Part shown: one piece after another, positions 14,705 to 29,020 of the stretch
Layout: each line of letters opens with the position of its first letter
Position numbering within the stretch: the stretch's first letter is position 1
Assembly: GCA_003956705.1 (NCBI GenBank)
Contig: QZCP01000334.1
Span: 140,293 to 204,292, forward strand
Source of the DNA: Brevipalpus yothersi
Lineage: Eukaryota > Arthropoda > Arachnida > Trombidiformes > Tenuipalpidae
Length of the DNA: 64,000 nt
Reading direction: 5' to 3'
Position numbers and translations under genes: made by a program
Notes under the pieces: generated by a model
The model's database searches: none
What the model was told of the DNA's origin: nothing
Seen by the model: only the letters and a program-made list of their open reading frames with translations

Positions 14705-14910
14705 CTCATCTTCATCTGATCCATCATGTGCAACAGCATAACAATTCCAGAGGGTTTGGTTAAACGTTGGGTAGAACTTGAATTTCTGTTGTTGGTCTAA
14801 ATTTATCTTCCATGTTGTATTCATGCCATATTCACACCGAGAAGCAGGGAGGACATTATTTTGACAATATTCAGTAAGGCCCAGTAGATTCATATTATGG
14901 AAGTAAGACA
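14705..14910 (-). CDS. Weak candidate internal exon (left end undefined)
   Basis: Seen: on the minus strand a pyrimidine-rich stretch ending CTCATCAG precedes an open frame that contains LLGLTEYCQNNVLPASRCEY and two N-x-T sequons, with mixed composition unlike the surrounding repeat-driven ORFs. Splicing after that AG would enter in phase 1, which fits the donor of the exon at 54.4 kb. Not seen: a good downstream donor; GT at several positions is possible and none is convincing. I do not recognise the peptide. An open frame of this length can occur by chance, so treat this as a candidate only. Confidence 0.18.
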
Positions 14911-15547
14911 CTGATGAGATGAGGCTCTTTGAAACTTTTGTGTCTCTCTGTTCCATTCTTTCTTCTATTTCAACCATCCTCATCAGTGTTGATCTGAACA
15001 CAAACTTTGTGCTGATCAACAACTGGTTGAAAATGAATTCTTTAAATACCATTCACTCAAAAGAGATGCTTGAGTATGCATACACACACACACTGATTAT
15101 CTTGAACTGGAATCATTGGTGATACTGATAGTGTTGATGCGGATGCTGGCGATGCTAATAATGTAGATAGTAGAGCAATCCAAGCTGTCCATATTCATGC
15201 TTCATTGACAGAAGATTATTTACTACTAGATAGACACTGTTTTTGATCTGACTTTTTGTTGAACTTGGGACTTCATTGATGATGCATAAATTCTTTTCTC
15301 TCTGTTCATTGAATCACTCAGATAGATGAAACAAGAGAGGAGAGAAGAAGGTGAAGAAAAGTGATGATGTTAATGATGAGCGAGAAAGAGTTGAGAAATG
15401 AATGAGATCAAATTGTTTCCATGATAATAATTTGTATGAATATACTTTAACTAATTAGGTACAGTCAAAATTTGCATAAATTAAACCAGATAACTTATGC
15501 TATCATGATTATCTATTCATTGTACCATGATCAGCTACACATTTTAC

Positions 15548-15700
15548 TCTCTCGTACAATTGTGGCTACATTTCTTTTACGATAATCTTTCAACTTCATG
15601 GAAACCCTTGAGGAACCCTTTTTTCCAAAATCATCATCAGAACCATCATGTATCACCCACTCATGATATTGTGTGCGTGTTTTCGAAACATCCAAAATGA
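15548..15700 (-). CDS. Weak candidate internal exon of 153 nt
   Basis: Seen: on the minus strand an acceptor-like CGCCTCCAG precedes 51 open codons that include YHEWVIHDGSDDDFGKKGSS, ending at a GTAAAA donor-like site. The length is a multiple of three and both boundaries are phase 1, so it would fit between the exon at 54.4 kb and the candidate at 14.9 kb. The acidic HDGSD(D/E) motif also occurs in the 14.9 kb candidate. I recognise no family. A 51-codon open frame is not rare by chance, so support is weak. Confidence 0.18.
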
Positions 15701-16971
15701 CTGGAGGCGTCAGATGATTGTGATACATGTACACAAGATTGTTTCACAATAGATCGTGATATTCTTTGAAATTTATCAAATAATCATGATGAACAATTGC
15801 TATTACTGATCAAAAGGCAGATTTTTTCTTTCTAGAATTCATTTCACTTGAAATATTCTCAGGCTTCTGGATAAATACCTCAGATGCACACACACACACT
15901 TGCTTTTTTGAATGTAGCCAATAATCATGATCAGCCTGTGGCAATTAAAATGTGTATCATGTGAAAGAGTTTGAAGTTGATTGTTGCAGATAATGAGTAT
16001 CATTATCTCAATTTGAATAGGATTCTTGCTTCTTTCATGTGATGATGATTCAAATCAGAATATTCAAATGAAGATCTCGAAGAAGAAGAGGCAATGGAAT
16101 GAGATGAACAAAAATCAAAAAGTAAACGTATCAATCTTGACCAGAAGCCCAGAGGAATAATGTATACACACATCCACACTTGATTATGTTTTCAATGTGA
16201 ATACATGAACTTTTGCAGATAGTATTGCCATGAATACAAAAAGGATCACGTAAAAGGTCTTCGATAAAGGATAACAATGAAGGCAAATCAAAATGATCAT
16301 TTGAATATTTCCAGGTCAAATAGGGATGAACAAATCGTTTTCCAGCCTCTCTGTGAATACATACAGACATTGGTGTATATACAGTTTTCAATACATGTAT
16401 ATTTTTCACCACAGAAAATGGTTAATGATTCCTCTTTTCAAATGTTGAGCACACTTTCACCCACTTTCACTCCTCCATCTTTCAGCTTTGGATGATACTT
16501 ATTCAGAGTTCTCGAATAACTTTGAAATCATTTGGCTGTATATATAAGTGTTCATTGTATTGATAAAATGATGATTTTTCCTTCACACAAGTTCCACTCG
16601 CCTACATACACCATACAGTTGTGATGAACGGATACATGGCTCACATATACATGTATATACGTAAGGCAAATATAGCCTCAAGCACAATATTCTTTTCTGA
16701 CATTGTATATGAAGAGAAAGTTCATGATTCTAGTATGGTGTGACATGGAGAGCGAGAAAGATTCCAGGTTATCTGGGAAAAATATCATGCGAATAATATA
16801 CCCTCATCCACACATAACCACTCGTAACTTCATGGTGACTCTGTGAGCATGAATGTCATCATCATTAGCTAGTCTTTCAGTCGATTGCTTGTTAGAAATG
16901 GGTGAAATAGAGAGGAACTTTTCCAGATTGAGGCATGTTCACCGAAGGCATCATACAGAGAAGAAGAAAGA

Positions 16972-16973
16972 GA

Positions 16974-17037
<64 letters not shown>
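16972..17037. repeat. (GA)n microsatellite
   Basis: An imperfect AAAGAG lead-in followed by about 28 perfect AG units. Overlapping ORFs in three frames are artefacts of this run. Confidence 0.97.
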
Positions 17038-17040
<3 letters not shown>

Positions 17041-18230
17041 TCATGAATATATTCATAGTGACAGTTATTATTATGCGATGGAGTGAAGTGAAATTGGAAA
17101 ATTTCATCTCTCTTTCCCTCTCTTTTCATGGTGTATTCAGTATTCCTGTTGATTTGACATCACTTTCTTGTCGAAAGAAATAATCAAAAGAATTGGAAGT
17201 GGAACTACTTTTGAGTATACCACTAAAAGCTAACAACCGCTTCCAGGGAACAATAATAATCATCATCGTTCGAGCATCTTAAGTAATTCTATACATTCCA
17301 AATATCCTTCGGGATCAATATGAATATATATTTATATTCACAATCATAGATTGAGTGGAGAAAAGTGAGGACCATTCGACTTAACACGATTCCATCAAAT
17401 CGGATATAATTTGGAAACTCATTGCGAGAAGAGAGAGAGAGAGAGAGGAGAGAAAGAGAGAAATTTATTCCCCAAAATAATTTACATCTCTCTCACTCTC
17501 CACTGACCACTCATTTCGGGTCTGAACTGATTTACAGAATCGACAATAATTTGATTTGGTCATAAAATAAACGGAAAATCTATTTCACTTCACCGATCCT
17601 CGATTCAGAAATCTTGCTGGCCATGAATGCTGGATGCCGTTTGGGCCATGAGAATGTAATTAACAAAAAATATGGATATTTACATTGAATACACATATCT
17701 CACAGCAGCCAGTGTGAGGTTGTCAGGATGTAGAAGATGCTACAGAGAAGGAGACAGAGAGGAGAGTCAAAGTGGAAGAGATGAAAGAGATGAGGAAGAT
17801 AGATAGATAGAAAGAGAGAGAGAAAATATGATTGAATATTCATGCATATTAATAAGACCTGAAGCGCGGCAAGGTTAGCGTTTCATCAAGTGGCAATCTT
17901 GCTTCATCTCATTTCATCTCATTTCTCTACTGGATATTGAAGTTTACAATCCAATCTTGAAACGAAAATCACCTCACAAAATCTGTAGGAGGCCTCTCTC
18001 TCTTTCTCTCTCTTTCGATCTCTATCTTTGGAATATGTGTGTGTATTCCTCATCTCTCATGCTGACTGATGCTGCCAGGCTTTCCTCATCTCGTCAAATT
18101 TTGCCTGATAAATGGAAATCATGAATTTAATCATTCAAGCATCGTCAAGTCAAGGCAAAAGAAAGAAAAACTTTCCAAAACAGGAGAAGAGAGATGAATG
18201 TATAATATAGCAGAAAAGGCAATATAATAA

Positions 18231-18253
18231 AAAATAATAATAATAATAATAAT
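18231..18253. repeat. (TAA)n microsatellite
   Basis: Seven to eight TAA units, a rare non-GA simple repeat in this tract. Confidence 0.9.
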
Positions 18254-19927
18254 CACAAGAAATCAAATATTGAATGAAAATTGTAATCTTTTCTTATACC
18301 GAATGTCAAGTATTATGGAATCTTGTCACCTCCAGGAGAGAACATCTTTTCCTCGATCTTCCCGATTCACAGTGAATCTATCATTTATTCATATTTTCCA
18401 TCATGTTTTCCGAAAATCACCTCGGAGACTGTTCTCTATACGCTCAGTCCGAAAACGCTGAATTCATACCAAACTAGCATACACATCAAGACCTGGAAAA
18501 TTTGACCAACCACAAAAATTGTATCATGTTAAAAATTCTAGTCTCTTTAAAGGATAGAGCTCAAGCATCAAACTGAGTGTTCCAAGTGAGGAGATGAGAT
18601 TGAAGAACAGTCCAGTTCATTTGAATAGTTCTTAGAGACTTGAGGCACAGTGAGAAGGATAAAAGCTTTCTTCATTCCAAAATCATGATTAGACCTTAAA
18701 CATCTAGTCAAATTCAATCCCACATACAATGAGTCCAACTGATGTAGGAATGCTTATCATGCTGACTGGCTAAGGTATTAGTGAGAGACTAATTACTTAA
18801 TAGTCTCAAAGAGGATCAGAATTGAAGGATCATGTGAGGAAAGAGAGAAGAAAAAGAAGGTAAAAGGTTGAAAAGAGTTACAGGATAAATTGGAATTCGG
18901 ATATAAAAGCACTGAACTGTCGTGCATGTCTTTTTCAATGTTCCAAAACCCAAAACTCTAATCGAGTTTGAATGCGTAATTACGGCATCAGAAAAACCTT
19001 TCATGATAATCACTAGTATCTAGCTAACAAGTGGTGGTTGCTTCTGTGAAGAGATATTCTATGAGATATATATGTGAAAGTACAGTTACACGAAGATACG
19101 TCTAGAAGGCTGTGAAATGAACAAAATAAGAGAATCTTTGATTTCTTGGCTTTGATTTCCGTATTCTCGAGGTCTAATTTCCGGTCAATCGGTCAGTTTC
19201 CTTGATTTTGGGCAAACATTGCCAATCGAACATCTTATTGTCAATGGTAGGTGTGTAGCAACTGGAATACAGTAATGTTTGACTGGTTGACTTGATAATA
19301 TTCTGTGTGTGTATATATACATGTTCATATGTGGGACCACAGCTGTGATGTGGATATTATCTTTGGAATTGCAAAGAATGAGAAATGAAATATAATGAAG
19401 ATTCCTACGTTTATATGTGTTCACCATTGATTGCTATGAAGAGAGAGGAAAAATTTTTCTCTCAGCCTTTTCTCTCTCTCTAACACAGGTATACAGTAGT
19501 TGATTGCATACTCTTGGGAACAGGAAATTGAATTGTCAGAATATCATCAAGCTAATCTTTCTCATTTATCAAAACAATCTTCATCATACTCATTGATTCA
19601 TGAATACCATGAGCTCATATCTTTGTGTGTGAGAAAAAGAGATTGAAACTGTACCGAGATAAGTTTATATACACGCTCTACTCAAGTGGCTCAGCATGAT
19701 TAGATGAAGAAAAATTCAAGGAATAAGTCAAAAATTCTTTCCCAAAATATTTATATATTTACAAATAAAATAAGCTCCAAAATAACCGGTTGGACAGGCA
19801 ACACACATACACACACAGATAGATACACTGATTGCATTAGAATAATTTCAAGTATGGTTAGTCATCGAATATAATCACCATGGTCTCTCAACAAGATATC
19901 ATAATTTGGTATTTGAATTTCAAATTT

Positions 19928-19931
<4 letters not shown>

Positions 19932-19966
<35 letters not shown>
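19932..19966. repeat. (CT)n microsatellite
   Basis: About 17 perfect units. Confidence 0.97.
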
Positions 19967-19968
<2 letters not shown>

Positions 19969-21318
19969 CTTATCAATTTGGCAACCCTTTTTCTTCCTCT
20001 TTCTCATGAATGTGTATTCCATACACAAATTTTACGCTTCTTTGATCCAATCAGTGGTTATTCATGTTTTTCAATAACAAGATGAGAGAGAGAGAGAGAG
20101 AAATATCTGATAAACTTTGCTCTCTCCCATCACTAGATGTTCATCATCATGATTTTCCAGTCATGATGTGCTTACTTTTTTGTGCTTATACATGCATCTT
20201 TTATCCCCATCCTTTCTACACACAAACAAGATACAGAATTCAATTTTGATACAGCTAGTGTGCGTATATAAATATTCTATCAGACTATCCTGAATGCTGG
20301 ATGGCATTTTTCTTCTTGATGATTTTCGGGCTCCTCTCTCATCCCCTCGTCAATCCTCAATTCTCTCTCGCTCTCATCCGCTTGTCTGTCATTTTCTTTT
20401 CAGTGGCCTTAACTCTCATCGGCCATAAAACCATCGCTACTTGGCCATAAATCAGCATGAATCATTCAAACACGAGAAGAGGATGATGAAGAAGAAGAAG
20501 AAGAAGAAGAGGAAGATAAGAATAGTTGAACATCAGCGAAAAGTAGAAGAACTCATCTGGCATCTTTTATCTTTCGTGTGTGCATGTGTATGTGTAGCCA
20601 CAAACATTCATATTTATTTCTGTGTTCTTTCTCCATCCTCATCTTTTTTCTCTTCTTCACCTCCCCTCAAAAATCCTGATCTGTACATCGCTTACTTTTA
20701 CTATCAAACTGGATCAAAACAAAGCGTATAACATGCTTCTTATTCCAGGATGATATTTTCCACTTGACAAGCTCATTAAATGTATCATAATGATTGCTTT
20801 CCAAGCATCTTTTCTTACTCTTTTTCTCTTCTCTCCAGCATCCTCATCACTCTCGCTCTCCTTCTCTCTTTCCCTAGCAATCGTGTACATAATATATACA
20901 TTCACTTTTCTTGCTCATTCGTTAACTTTTATTCGTAATACTATCTTTTTTTCCACCCATTTCCATGTGTATTTCACCCTTCCAATTCTCTGACTTGTGC
21001 AACCAATTCTTCATCACCAGGGCAATTCGCCTCCCTTTTACATGGGCACATGACATCATTAAGTATCAGCCATCAATGTAAATCATGTTCATCACCCCAT
21101 TCCGAAATTCTCAGACGTCGGTCGGAGCAAGAGAGAGAAAGAAAGAGAGAGAAATAACTTTCCATTTCTTGCTCAATATTTCACCGAGCATCATTGAAAA
21201 ATATCGACCAAAATTTTCTTTTTTCTTCCTCATCTTTTCTCTCTCTCTCTCTCTCCGTGTGAGTCTCTTGATTCATAGCCAAATTCGAGAGAGTGCCATC
21301 GGGCTCACCCTGTGTGAG

Positions 21319-21319
<1 letters not shown>

Positions 21320-21357
<38 letters not shown>
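21320..21357. repeat. (CT)n microsatellite
   Basis: About 18 perfect units. A shorter CT run lies about 80 bases upstream. Confidence 0.97.
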
Positions 21358-21360
<3 letters not shown>

Positions 21361-22930
21361 TTTTTCTTCTCCTCATTCCATGTTATATCCCCTCAGGAAG
21401 GAAAAAACTTCCAAGGAGTTCTAGTGATTAGCATGAAATTAGTCACATTAAAATATCAAGCAGTTTAGAGGAGATAGGGAAAGAGAGAGAAAAATTTTTA
21501 CGAATGGTAAAAATGTTTTTGATGAGCATAAATTTTTTGCTCATCTCTCTCTCGTTTTCAGCATCTTTCTCTCTCATCTATCTCTTTCCCGGAGGTTTCC
21601 GAGTGGATGGATAGAGGAGTAAAAAGTTCATGGTATGTATCAGAAAAGTAAAATGAAATTTGTCTCCGCCAAATTTGATGGGACTTGCTGGGAAACCAAA
21701 TCAAAATCAGATATTTTTTTTCAGTTAAAAGAGGAGAAGAAAAAATATCAGAATTTTCAGCAGCGATATGAGTTTATCTTGATCTCATTTGATGGATAGA
21801 AAAGAAGAAGAAAATCTTTCTCTCTCTTTCACCTTCACGATATTATATCCCATAGTACATGATAAATTGGAATATTTATATTTTGGCAAGGAATGTATAT
21901 ACCAATGATATACATACCTTTCCCATGAGAGAGAGAGAGAAAGGTTAATCGATGCCAGAGAATGGAAGGTCTAGACACTCACATGGATCATAAAAATTTT
22001 TGTCATCCTTTTAAATGAATTAATTATTATCGCTTCTGTTCATCTATTTCCAATCAAGCTTATGTAAATTAGGAGTATAGTCATAAAAGAGAGAGAGAGA
22101 GAGTAGAGTAAGGAGATGAGTGTTCAATGAGTTTAGGCTTATCTATCTTTTCACAAGCTTCTCTCTCTCTTTTCTCATATATTCATTCAGTTATTCATTC
22201 ATGATGCATAATAACGTGGAACCTAGCTCGAACAATGGCTGAACAAAATTAGTGATGAGAAGACATCCAAAAGAGGAGACAGAATATCAGTATTGATGAT
22301 CAAATTTTTCTCTCTCTCTTTCTCTCATTCAGTGTGTTTTGAATAAAGATGATCATGTAGAGGGTTTAACCATTTTTTTCCCGATTAAAATGGCATCCAA
22401 GAAATTCAGTGTATAATATATATTCATGCATGTACATGCATACATGCTCACATAATACGTAGGAAAGGCCTGCCCCAAACACCGATCAAGGAACACACAC
22501 AAGAGTTCATACCCTAATTTGCATATATGCATCCATCATTCATTTAGTGATGTCCCAATCTTCATATGAGAAAGATTTTCACAGTAAGACAAGCTTCAAT
22601 ACATTTCATTAGCGATGGATATTCATTGATAGAGAGCGAGAGAGGACATCTTCATCAGAACCTCGAAGTTCTTTTCATGGCCGATAGGATGTCGATTAAA
22701 TGATGATGATATGATGATGAATTTTTGTTCACTCATATTTCCATCTCTCTGGGTGTATATATTTTTCTTCTTCTTCTTTTTTGTCTCTTCATATCACTTT
22801 TCATCATCATCTATCCCATGGATAAATAAAAAGCTATGGATCAGAGGGAGCGATCATCATCATCTGATTATCATTATCTTAATTCTGTCAGCCTGTCGGA
22901 TGATCCAATTGAATGTACATATATAAGAGG

Positions 22931-22933
<3 letters not shown>

Positions 22934-23002
<69 letters not shown>
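22934..23002. repeat. (GA)n microsatellite
   Basis: About 34 perfect units. It is the first of three long GA/CT runs within 460 bases. Confidence 0.98.
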
Positions 23003-23004
<2 letters not shown>

Positions 23005-23195
23005 TGCATCATCACTTACAATCTTCTTCTTCACACTGCTATATGTATGATGTGTATGTGTATCATGAGATCATCTGATCTTCCCTAGCAGAATCAAGAA
23101 GAGAGAAGCTTTTCTGATTCCTTCTTCTTCTTCTTCCAACAGTATTCCTCACTTGATTCATGGCCTAAAATTGAATCCAATAACCAATCTTGCCG

Positions 23196-23200
<5 letters not shown>

Positions 23201-23239
<39 letters not shown>
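23201..23239. repeat. (GA)n microsatellite
   Basis: About 19 perfect units. A (CT)n run 110 bases away could pair with it as an inverted repeat. Confidence 0.97.
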
Positions 23240-23240
<1 letters not shown>

Positions 23241-23350
23241 CCAAGAATTAACCTGTGTGAGAGAAGAGAGCCTCACGAAAACTTTGGACATGCATTTCAA
23301 AGGCTCTAATCTGGTGAATTATTTTGAAATCCTGTAAATTGAATGAAATC

Positions 23351-23351
<1 letters not shown>

Positions 23352-23388
<37 letters not shown>
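23352..23388. repeat. (CT)n microsatellite
   Basis: About 18 perfect units, complementary in sense to the GA run at 23201-23239. A transcript could fold the two together. Confidence 0.97.
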
Positions 23389-23390
<2 letters not shown>

Positions 23391-24470
23391 ACATCTTATC
23401 ATTTGAAGCCTCCCTTTTCTCAACCTTCAACCTCATGGGGAATACTATCTGAATTACATGTCCACCATCCAGGGGAACAGGTTCCAAGGAACACCATATC
23501 TGTAGTTGACTTCCCACCGAAGTGAGAGGAGAAAGAACTTTCAATTTTGGTTATACTATAAGCCAAAGGTGAAACAGATAATTCATGCTGATAGAGGAGA
23601 GAAAGATTTTCGCTTTCAGGATGGATAATTGCTAGTGACATGCTAAATGTTACGTTTAAACATGGCCACACTAAATGTTCAACTTTTAGGCCAATTTTTT
23701 CTTCTTCTCCTCTTTAATCACCATTTACTTAGCCACCAACAAGATATATCAGTGATTCAGTAGATTCGTTTCAATTCCAACTGGATACCATACTGATCTC
23801 TCTCAGTGAGTAAATGTTCCTTCATGGACAGGTTCCATGTGAAAAAGTCTTCCAATTATTATAGTCACACTGGAAGAGAGAGCTTAATTTAATCACTCAA
23901 ATTCAATTTACAACATTCAATCCTTGATAAATTCGATCGATCGTATTCTAATGAGTTTAAGTTGAATAATTAGCAGAATGGTGAGCACAATTATTTGTCA
24001 AAAGTTGTAGAATTTTTCAACAATTTGACAGCAAAAGTTAAAACACTCAGCATCAATAGATGATTTAAGTAAAGTAGTAAAAGTGAGAATAATCTACGGA
24101 TAGTAGAGAGGATAGGAAACTGGTTGCTTTGGGTGAAAGCTGTTGCATCTCTCTGTGACTGACCTCCGGGATGATGATCAGACAAGTCCACAGAGAGATG
24201 CTGGTCAGTTGAGCATGTAAATGGCCTGAAGCCAAGCAGTAAGAAGCCAAAAACGCGTATCAAATGTCTCGTCGATGCCCATCTTCATCACCAGTATTGC
24301 AAGAGAGAGAGAGAGAGAGAGAGAGACTGTCATGACAGATAGTTTTTTCCTTCTCTCTCTCTATTTTCACTGAAAAGTTTACAATCAGTGTGACCTATCA
24401 AAGTGATTTGCAAATAAGCTATCAGTGACAGGCGATCTGGTTGGGTGATTGAAGCAAAAAATGCTTCCTT

Positions 24471-24485
24471 CTCTCTCTCTCTCTC

Positions 24486-24554
<69 letters not shown>
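24471..24554. repeat. (CT)n microsatellite, long, with TTT interruptions
   Basis: About 84 bases of CT with two CTTT interruptions near the left end. Confidence 0.98.
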
Positions 24555-24558
<4 letters not shown>

Positions 24559-25780
24559 TTTTTTCTCTCTCCTCTATGCTGGTTGATAAAATCGAGAGAA
24601 TCGATAAGATTTTGTCTCAATTTCATCACCATGATGGTGTTTCTCGGCATTTTCGAAGAGAGAGAGAGAGAGAGCGTAGAGGAAACGGAGCAAAGAAGGT
24701 CCAATTCCGTTTACCATGTAAACATTATCAAATGGAGTGAGGTATTGATGAAGAAAGTAGAGGAAAAGATACAGGGAATCGGGTTCAAGAAATGAATCAA
24801 GTGGGAGTGAGAAAAAGTGTAACCAAAAAGGATATCTTCTCTCTTTCTCTTTCTCATTCAAGATCACAATTCTCAATCATTTCCTGCTTCTTGCATCATA
24901 CTCACATACACACACTCGCTTGTGTAAGCAAAAGATTGGCCAAAAGACACAACAATTGCGTGCCACCAGAGCATGATATTTTATTATCTCCTTATTGATA
25001 CACTACTGGAACAATCAATGGATTGGCCCACCACCATTGAGGCACACTTATTCGTCTTATATGTGTACACATAATATCACTTGAAATACTCTCTTCCTCA
25101 CTTTATCCATTCCAAGTCTTCAATCCATCTCGCTTACATAGTAAACACACACACATAGGCAAGATTAAAAGGAATACTGTCAACATGAGCCCAAAAAGCT
25201 ATGGTGCTGATGAGAAAGGCAAAAAGACAGAGAGATGAAGAGAGAGAAACGTTGATCCATCGAAATGAGATGAACGAGATGCTGCAATCGGTCGGGACTT
25301 CTTCTCTTCCGCAAATCGTGATGCTGTGTGTTTTTGAATGTGTGTGTGATGTTGGGCGAAAGAGAAAGAGAGGAAGTACAAGACAAGCTTGAAACGTTGG
25401 TGGCAAGTAAGGATGAAGAGAAGATGAGGAAGACAGAGAGCTCGAAGCGATGATGCAAAAAAGGGATGACAAGCTTAACTTGGTGCGAGAGAGAGAGAGA
25501 GAGAGACTGGAGCAAGAATATTTGACCAAAATAGCACGCGTCACAAGCGTTTGCACGAGCTACATTGGCAACATGAACGTGTGCTTCCACTTGAATAGGC
25601 TTAGAGCACATACATACAGAGGAACCAGAGATGGAGAAAACGATGGAGAGGATGTCGCCGGTGATGAGTGATGCTGGAGATGAGGAAGAGGGAGAGAAAG
25701 AGAGATGAGCTCACGATGAAATCAAGTCCTACTGGACAGGATGGAGAATCCAATTTCGCCCAATGAAGTCTATCAATAGA

Positions 25781-25781
<1 letters not shown>

Positions 25782-25819
<38 letters not shown>
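25782..25819. repeat. Compound (TG)n(GA)n microsatellite
   Basis: About seven TG units run straight into about twelve GA units, like the junction at 6765-6794. Confidence 0.93.
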
Positions 25820-28800
25820 TGAAAGCGAGAGTGACATGAAGCAAGTCGACACCAGTAATATGATCAAATTGATTGGTTTCACACAAGATTCATAGAGAAA
25901 CGGATGGATGAGATTGCCGCAGGGCTCATGATATCAGGCTAAATTATTTGAGACACTCAGCTCGTAAGGATATATAATATCGATCAGTCTGACTCTTTTC
26001 TCTCTCTTCCGCTTCTTCTTCTTCATCCAGAGATCAGATCAACAGCATCTGCATTTCCCACAGCTTATCATTGGCCACCACTTTGATTGCAAATTAATAT
26101 TTTCTAATCGGTAACCAGCAGGCTGGGACTGATTGTGAGAGCTAATAATCTAGCGTAACAATACACTTATATGGATCCAATTTTAGGCAAATATACATAC
26201 AGAACGAATTGATGGTTTGGTGTATGGGAAAGATAGGGAAGAGAGAGAGAAAGAGAGAGAGAAGCGATGATTGGGTGCGAATGGCTATTGTTGCATAAGA
26301 AGATGGAGAGGGCCAAAAGTGGGCCTAGCATGGGTTGATTGTAGATAGAGAGGAACGGAGAGATGATTCCATGAATGAATAAGTGATTGGGTGGATACTT
26401 TCATGTGTGTGTGAGTATATATTTGTGTATGGTACTCATTGAAATGGGAATCATCCAGTGGAAACAAAAGCAATTCTTCCATTAAAAGAGGCTTGATGCA
26501 GCACATTTGACACTGAAGAGATAGAGAGAGAGAGCCGATTATGCTGCAAGAGCAAATATTTGGATTAAGATTGGTTCCAATCAAAATATTCTCTCTCTCT
26601 CTCTCTTCAACCTTTTACTGTTCTTCTTTCGGGCTTTTCCCAAGTTTCAATTAAATATGAAACAAAATAACATTTGAAACATTCAAGTCCAGCTGAGAGG
26701 AAACTGAAAATTGCGTGCCTTTTTCATATCAGTATTATTGGTATTATCATGTATTAAGCAAGGATTGACGCTTGAACTTTGCGGCATTGTTCGAATATTA
26801 TGCTATACGAATGAGTGTATTTTAACATGATAGAATTATGAAGAGTTAAAGTTTATCATCACGGTACCAGTTAATCACTTTGGTCAATGGTGTAGATCTC
26901 ATGGAAGAGGAGAGAGGAGATAGATTGAACTTGATGGAAGAAGAGAGAGGAAACTTTTCTTAATGGAAAATATTACCACTAAATCACATTCCAATGATGA
27001 CTGTGTGACTGTGTGTGACTTGTTTGCGCGCCTCTTTGCATGACTTGATAATCTAATTCAAATCAATCAAGTTTCATGTTTTGTCATCTCTCTTCTCTCT
27101 CTTTTGGATTGAAGGCAAAAAAGATGAATATAAAAAAGAAAAATTCAATCCAATATTAAATATATAAATTTTTTTTACGCACATACACATTTATTGATAT
27201 GCCCACATTCCGATAATTCAATCAGATGTATCGAGAGAGAGAGAGAGAGAAAGTTTCCTTCATGAATTTTGATTGAGTAGGAAGAAGTATTCCAATATAA
27301 ATATATATTTTTTCTATCTCTATTGAGTATGGAAGAGAAAAGTTTTGACTTCTTTTTATCGAATGTGTATACGCAGTTGTAAGTAACAAATTGTCGTTTA
27401 GAATGTTGATTTGAGAAGAAAATTTTACTTTATCTGATTCTTTCTTCAAGGCACAAAAATTTCGACTTTCTAATCATGTCAGCAAGTCCAGCAGCCGATT
27501 TTGAATACATATATATTTCTGTATGTACTTTTAAAAGATAATATTATTTTTTCTCCTCTCTCTCTTCCTTTCTTCAATATATTATAGGCCCAGTAGAAAA
27601 ATTTTGCTTCCCATACTTGGATGATCCAGAGAAAAATTTTGCTCTCTTCCTTCTTCCCATCTCTCATCTCTCTCGTAACATTGTGTGTATGAGAAAATCT
27701 ACTTTCATCATCATCAGTATTCGCCTCCAAGGCATTTGAGGAGAATAATAATAATAATGGTAATTGCTGAATTTTTAAGGCACACAATACGGTAGCATCT
27801 TCTTCTTTCTCTCTTGAAACAGCCAAACTTTACCAAGCCTTAGGAACCTACATTTGAGAAGCAAAAGCTGATATCATGTATTTTGGAAAAAAATATTTCA
27901 TTTCGCAATATCGTTTATCTTTGCGAATTGCCATTCCGAGTATGAGCACGTGTACTTGAACAATTGTCGATGATTGTAGACATAATTCATGTGTGTGTGT
28001 ATATTGAAGAGAATGCTATTCTTGGATATAAACATATCGCTTTCAATTTTCCATTCGATATACTGCTCTTGCATAATCCACTTATATACCAATGATCATC
28101 AGTACATATTATAGTTTAGCTTATGAAAAATAAATTGTAGCAATCATGATGATTATTAATCGAAAATTGATTTGCCTGGATCACAAGTCATCATTCGAGT
28201 CAAAGTTTACTGGGGCTCTTGTTTCTCTTGAACTGTCTTTGTATGTGTATTCCACAAAACAGTATACCATGTGAGAGTATATTCTGATAGCATTCTTTTT
28301 CCAATTTCATGTGATTCATCTCTCTCTGTCTTTCTCCGCTCAATGATTCAATCGTAACCTATTAGGTAATCCATATCTGATCAAGTTTCCATGCGATTGA
28401 TGGTTGATTGTGTATGTGTATATATCAGCATCATGACATTTGTCCAGTCACATTTGGACAAACAAGACTGGTTGACCGATAAAGGTTTCTCTGTCCATTA
28501 ATAGAGGTTACATAAGCCAGAAGTAACAAGTTTCTATGTATGTATGCAAGCATATTCATGGAAGCAGGAATATTTATGTATAGCATGTCAGTCAGAAGTA
28601 GAATGAAGAAAAAATCGGTGGACATCACACACAAGATGAGAGAGAGCGGATATTGAATGGATGGATGATGATCTTAGGAATGAAGAATGAGAGGAATCAT
28701 GATTGAGGATGTGTGTCCATAAATGTTGAAAATAGGATTAGCCTATGCAAAATCATGCTCAAACTGTCAAAATTACTGCTCAGTATATGAACTTCTTGCT

Positions 28801-28984
28801 ATTGCTCATGATGTAATACCGTAAAAAAAATTGAGGTCATCTTGAAGCTTATTTTCAAAATTTTCTTTTCACATCATCCACTGTAAACATATGAAGCTGA
28901 TTTTTGTGGGCCAATGAAGTGTTCCAATTCTTCATACTGATGAGAAGAAGAAAATCATTTCCTTCTTATATCAGGAGGGTGGTC

Positions 28985-29020
<36 letters not shown>
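28985..29020. repeat. (GA)n microsatellite with one interruption
   Basis: About 17 GA units with an AAAG interruption. Confidence 0.95.

Noticed and set aside
19025..19040. AACAAGTGGTGGTTGC as a fourth hairpin copy
   Set aside because: It resembles part of the hairpin core but has no complementary outer arms and lacks the TCCACTTG centre.
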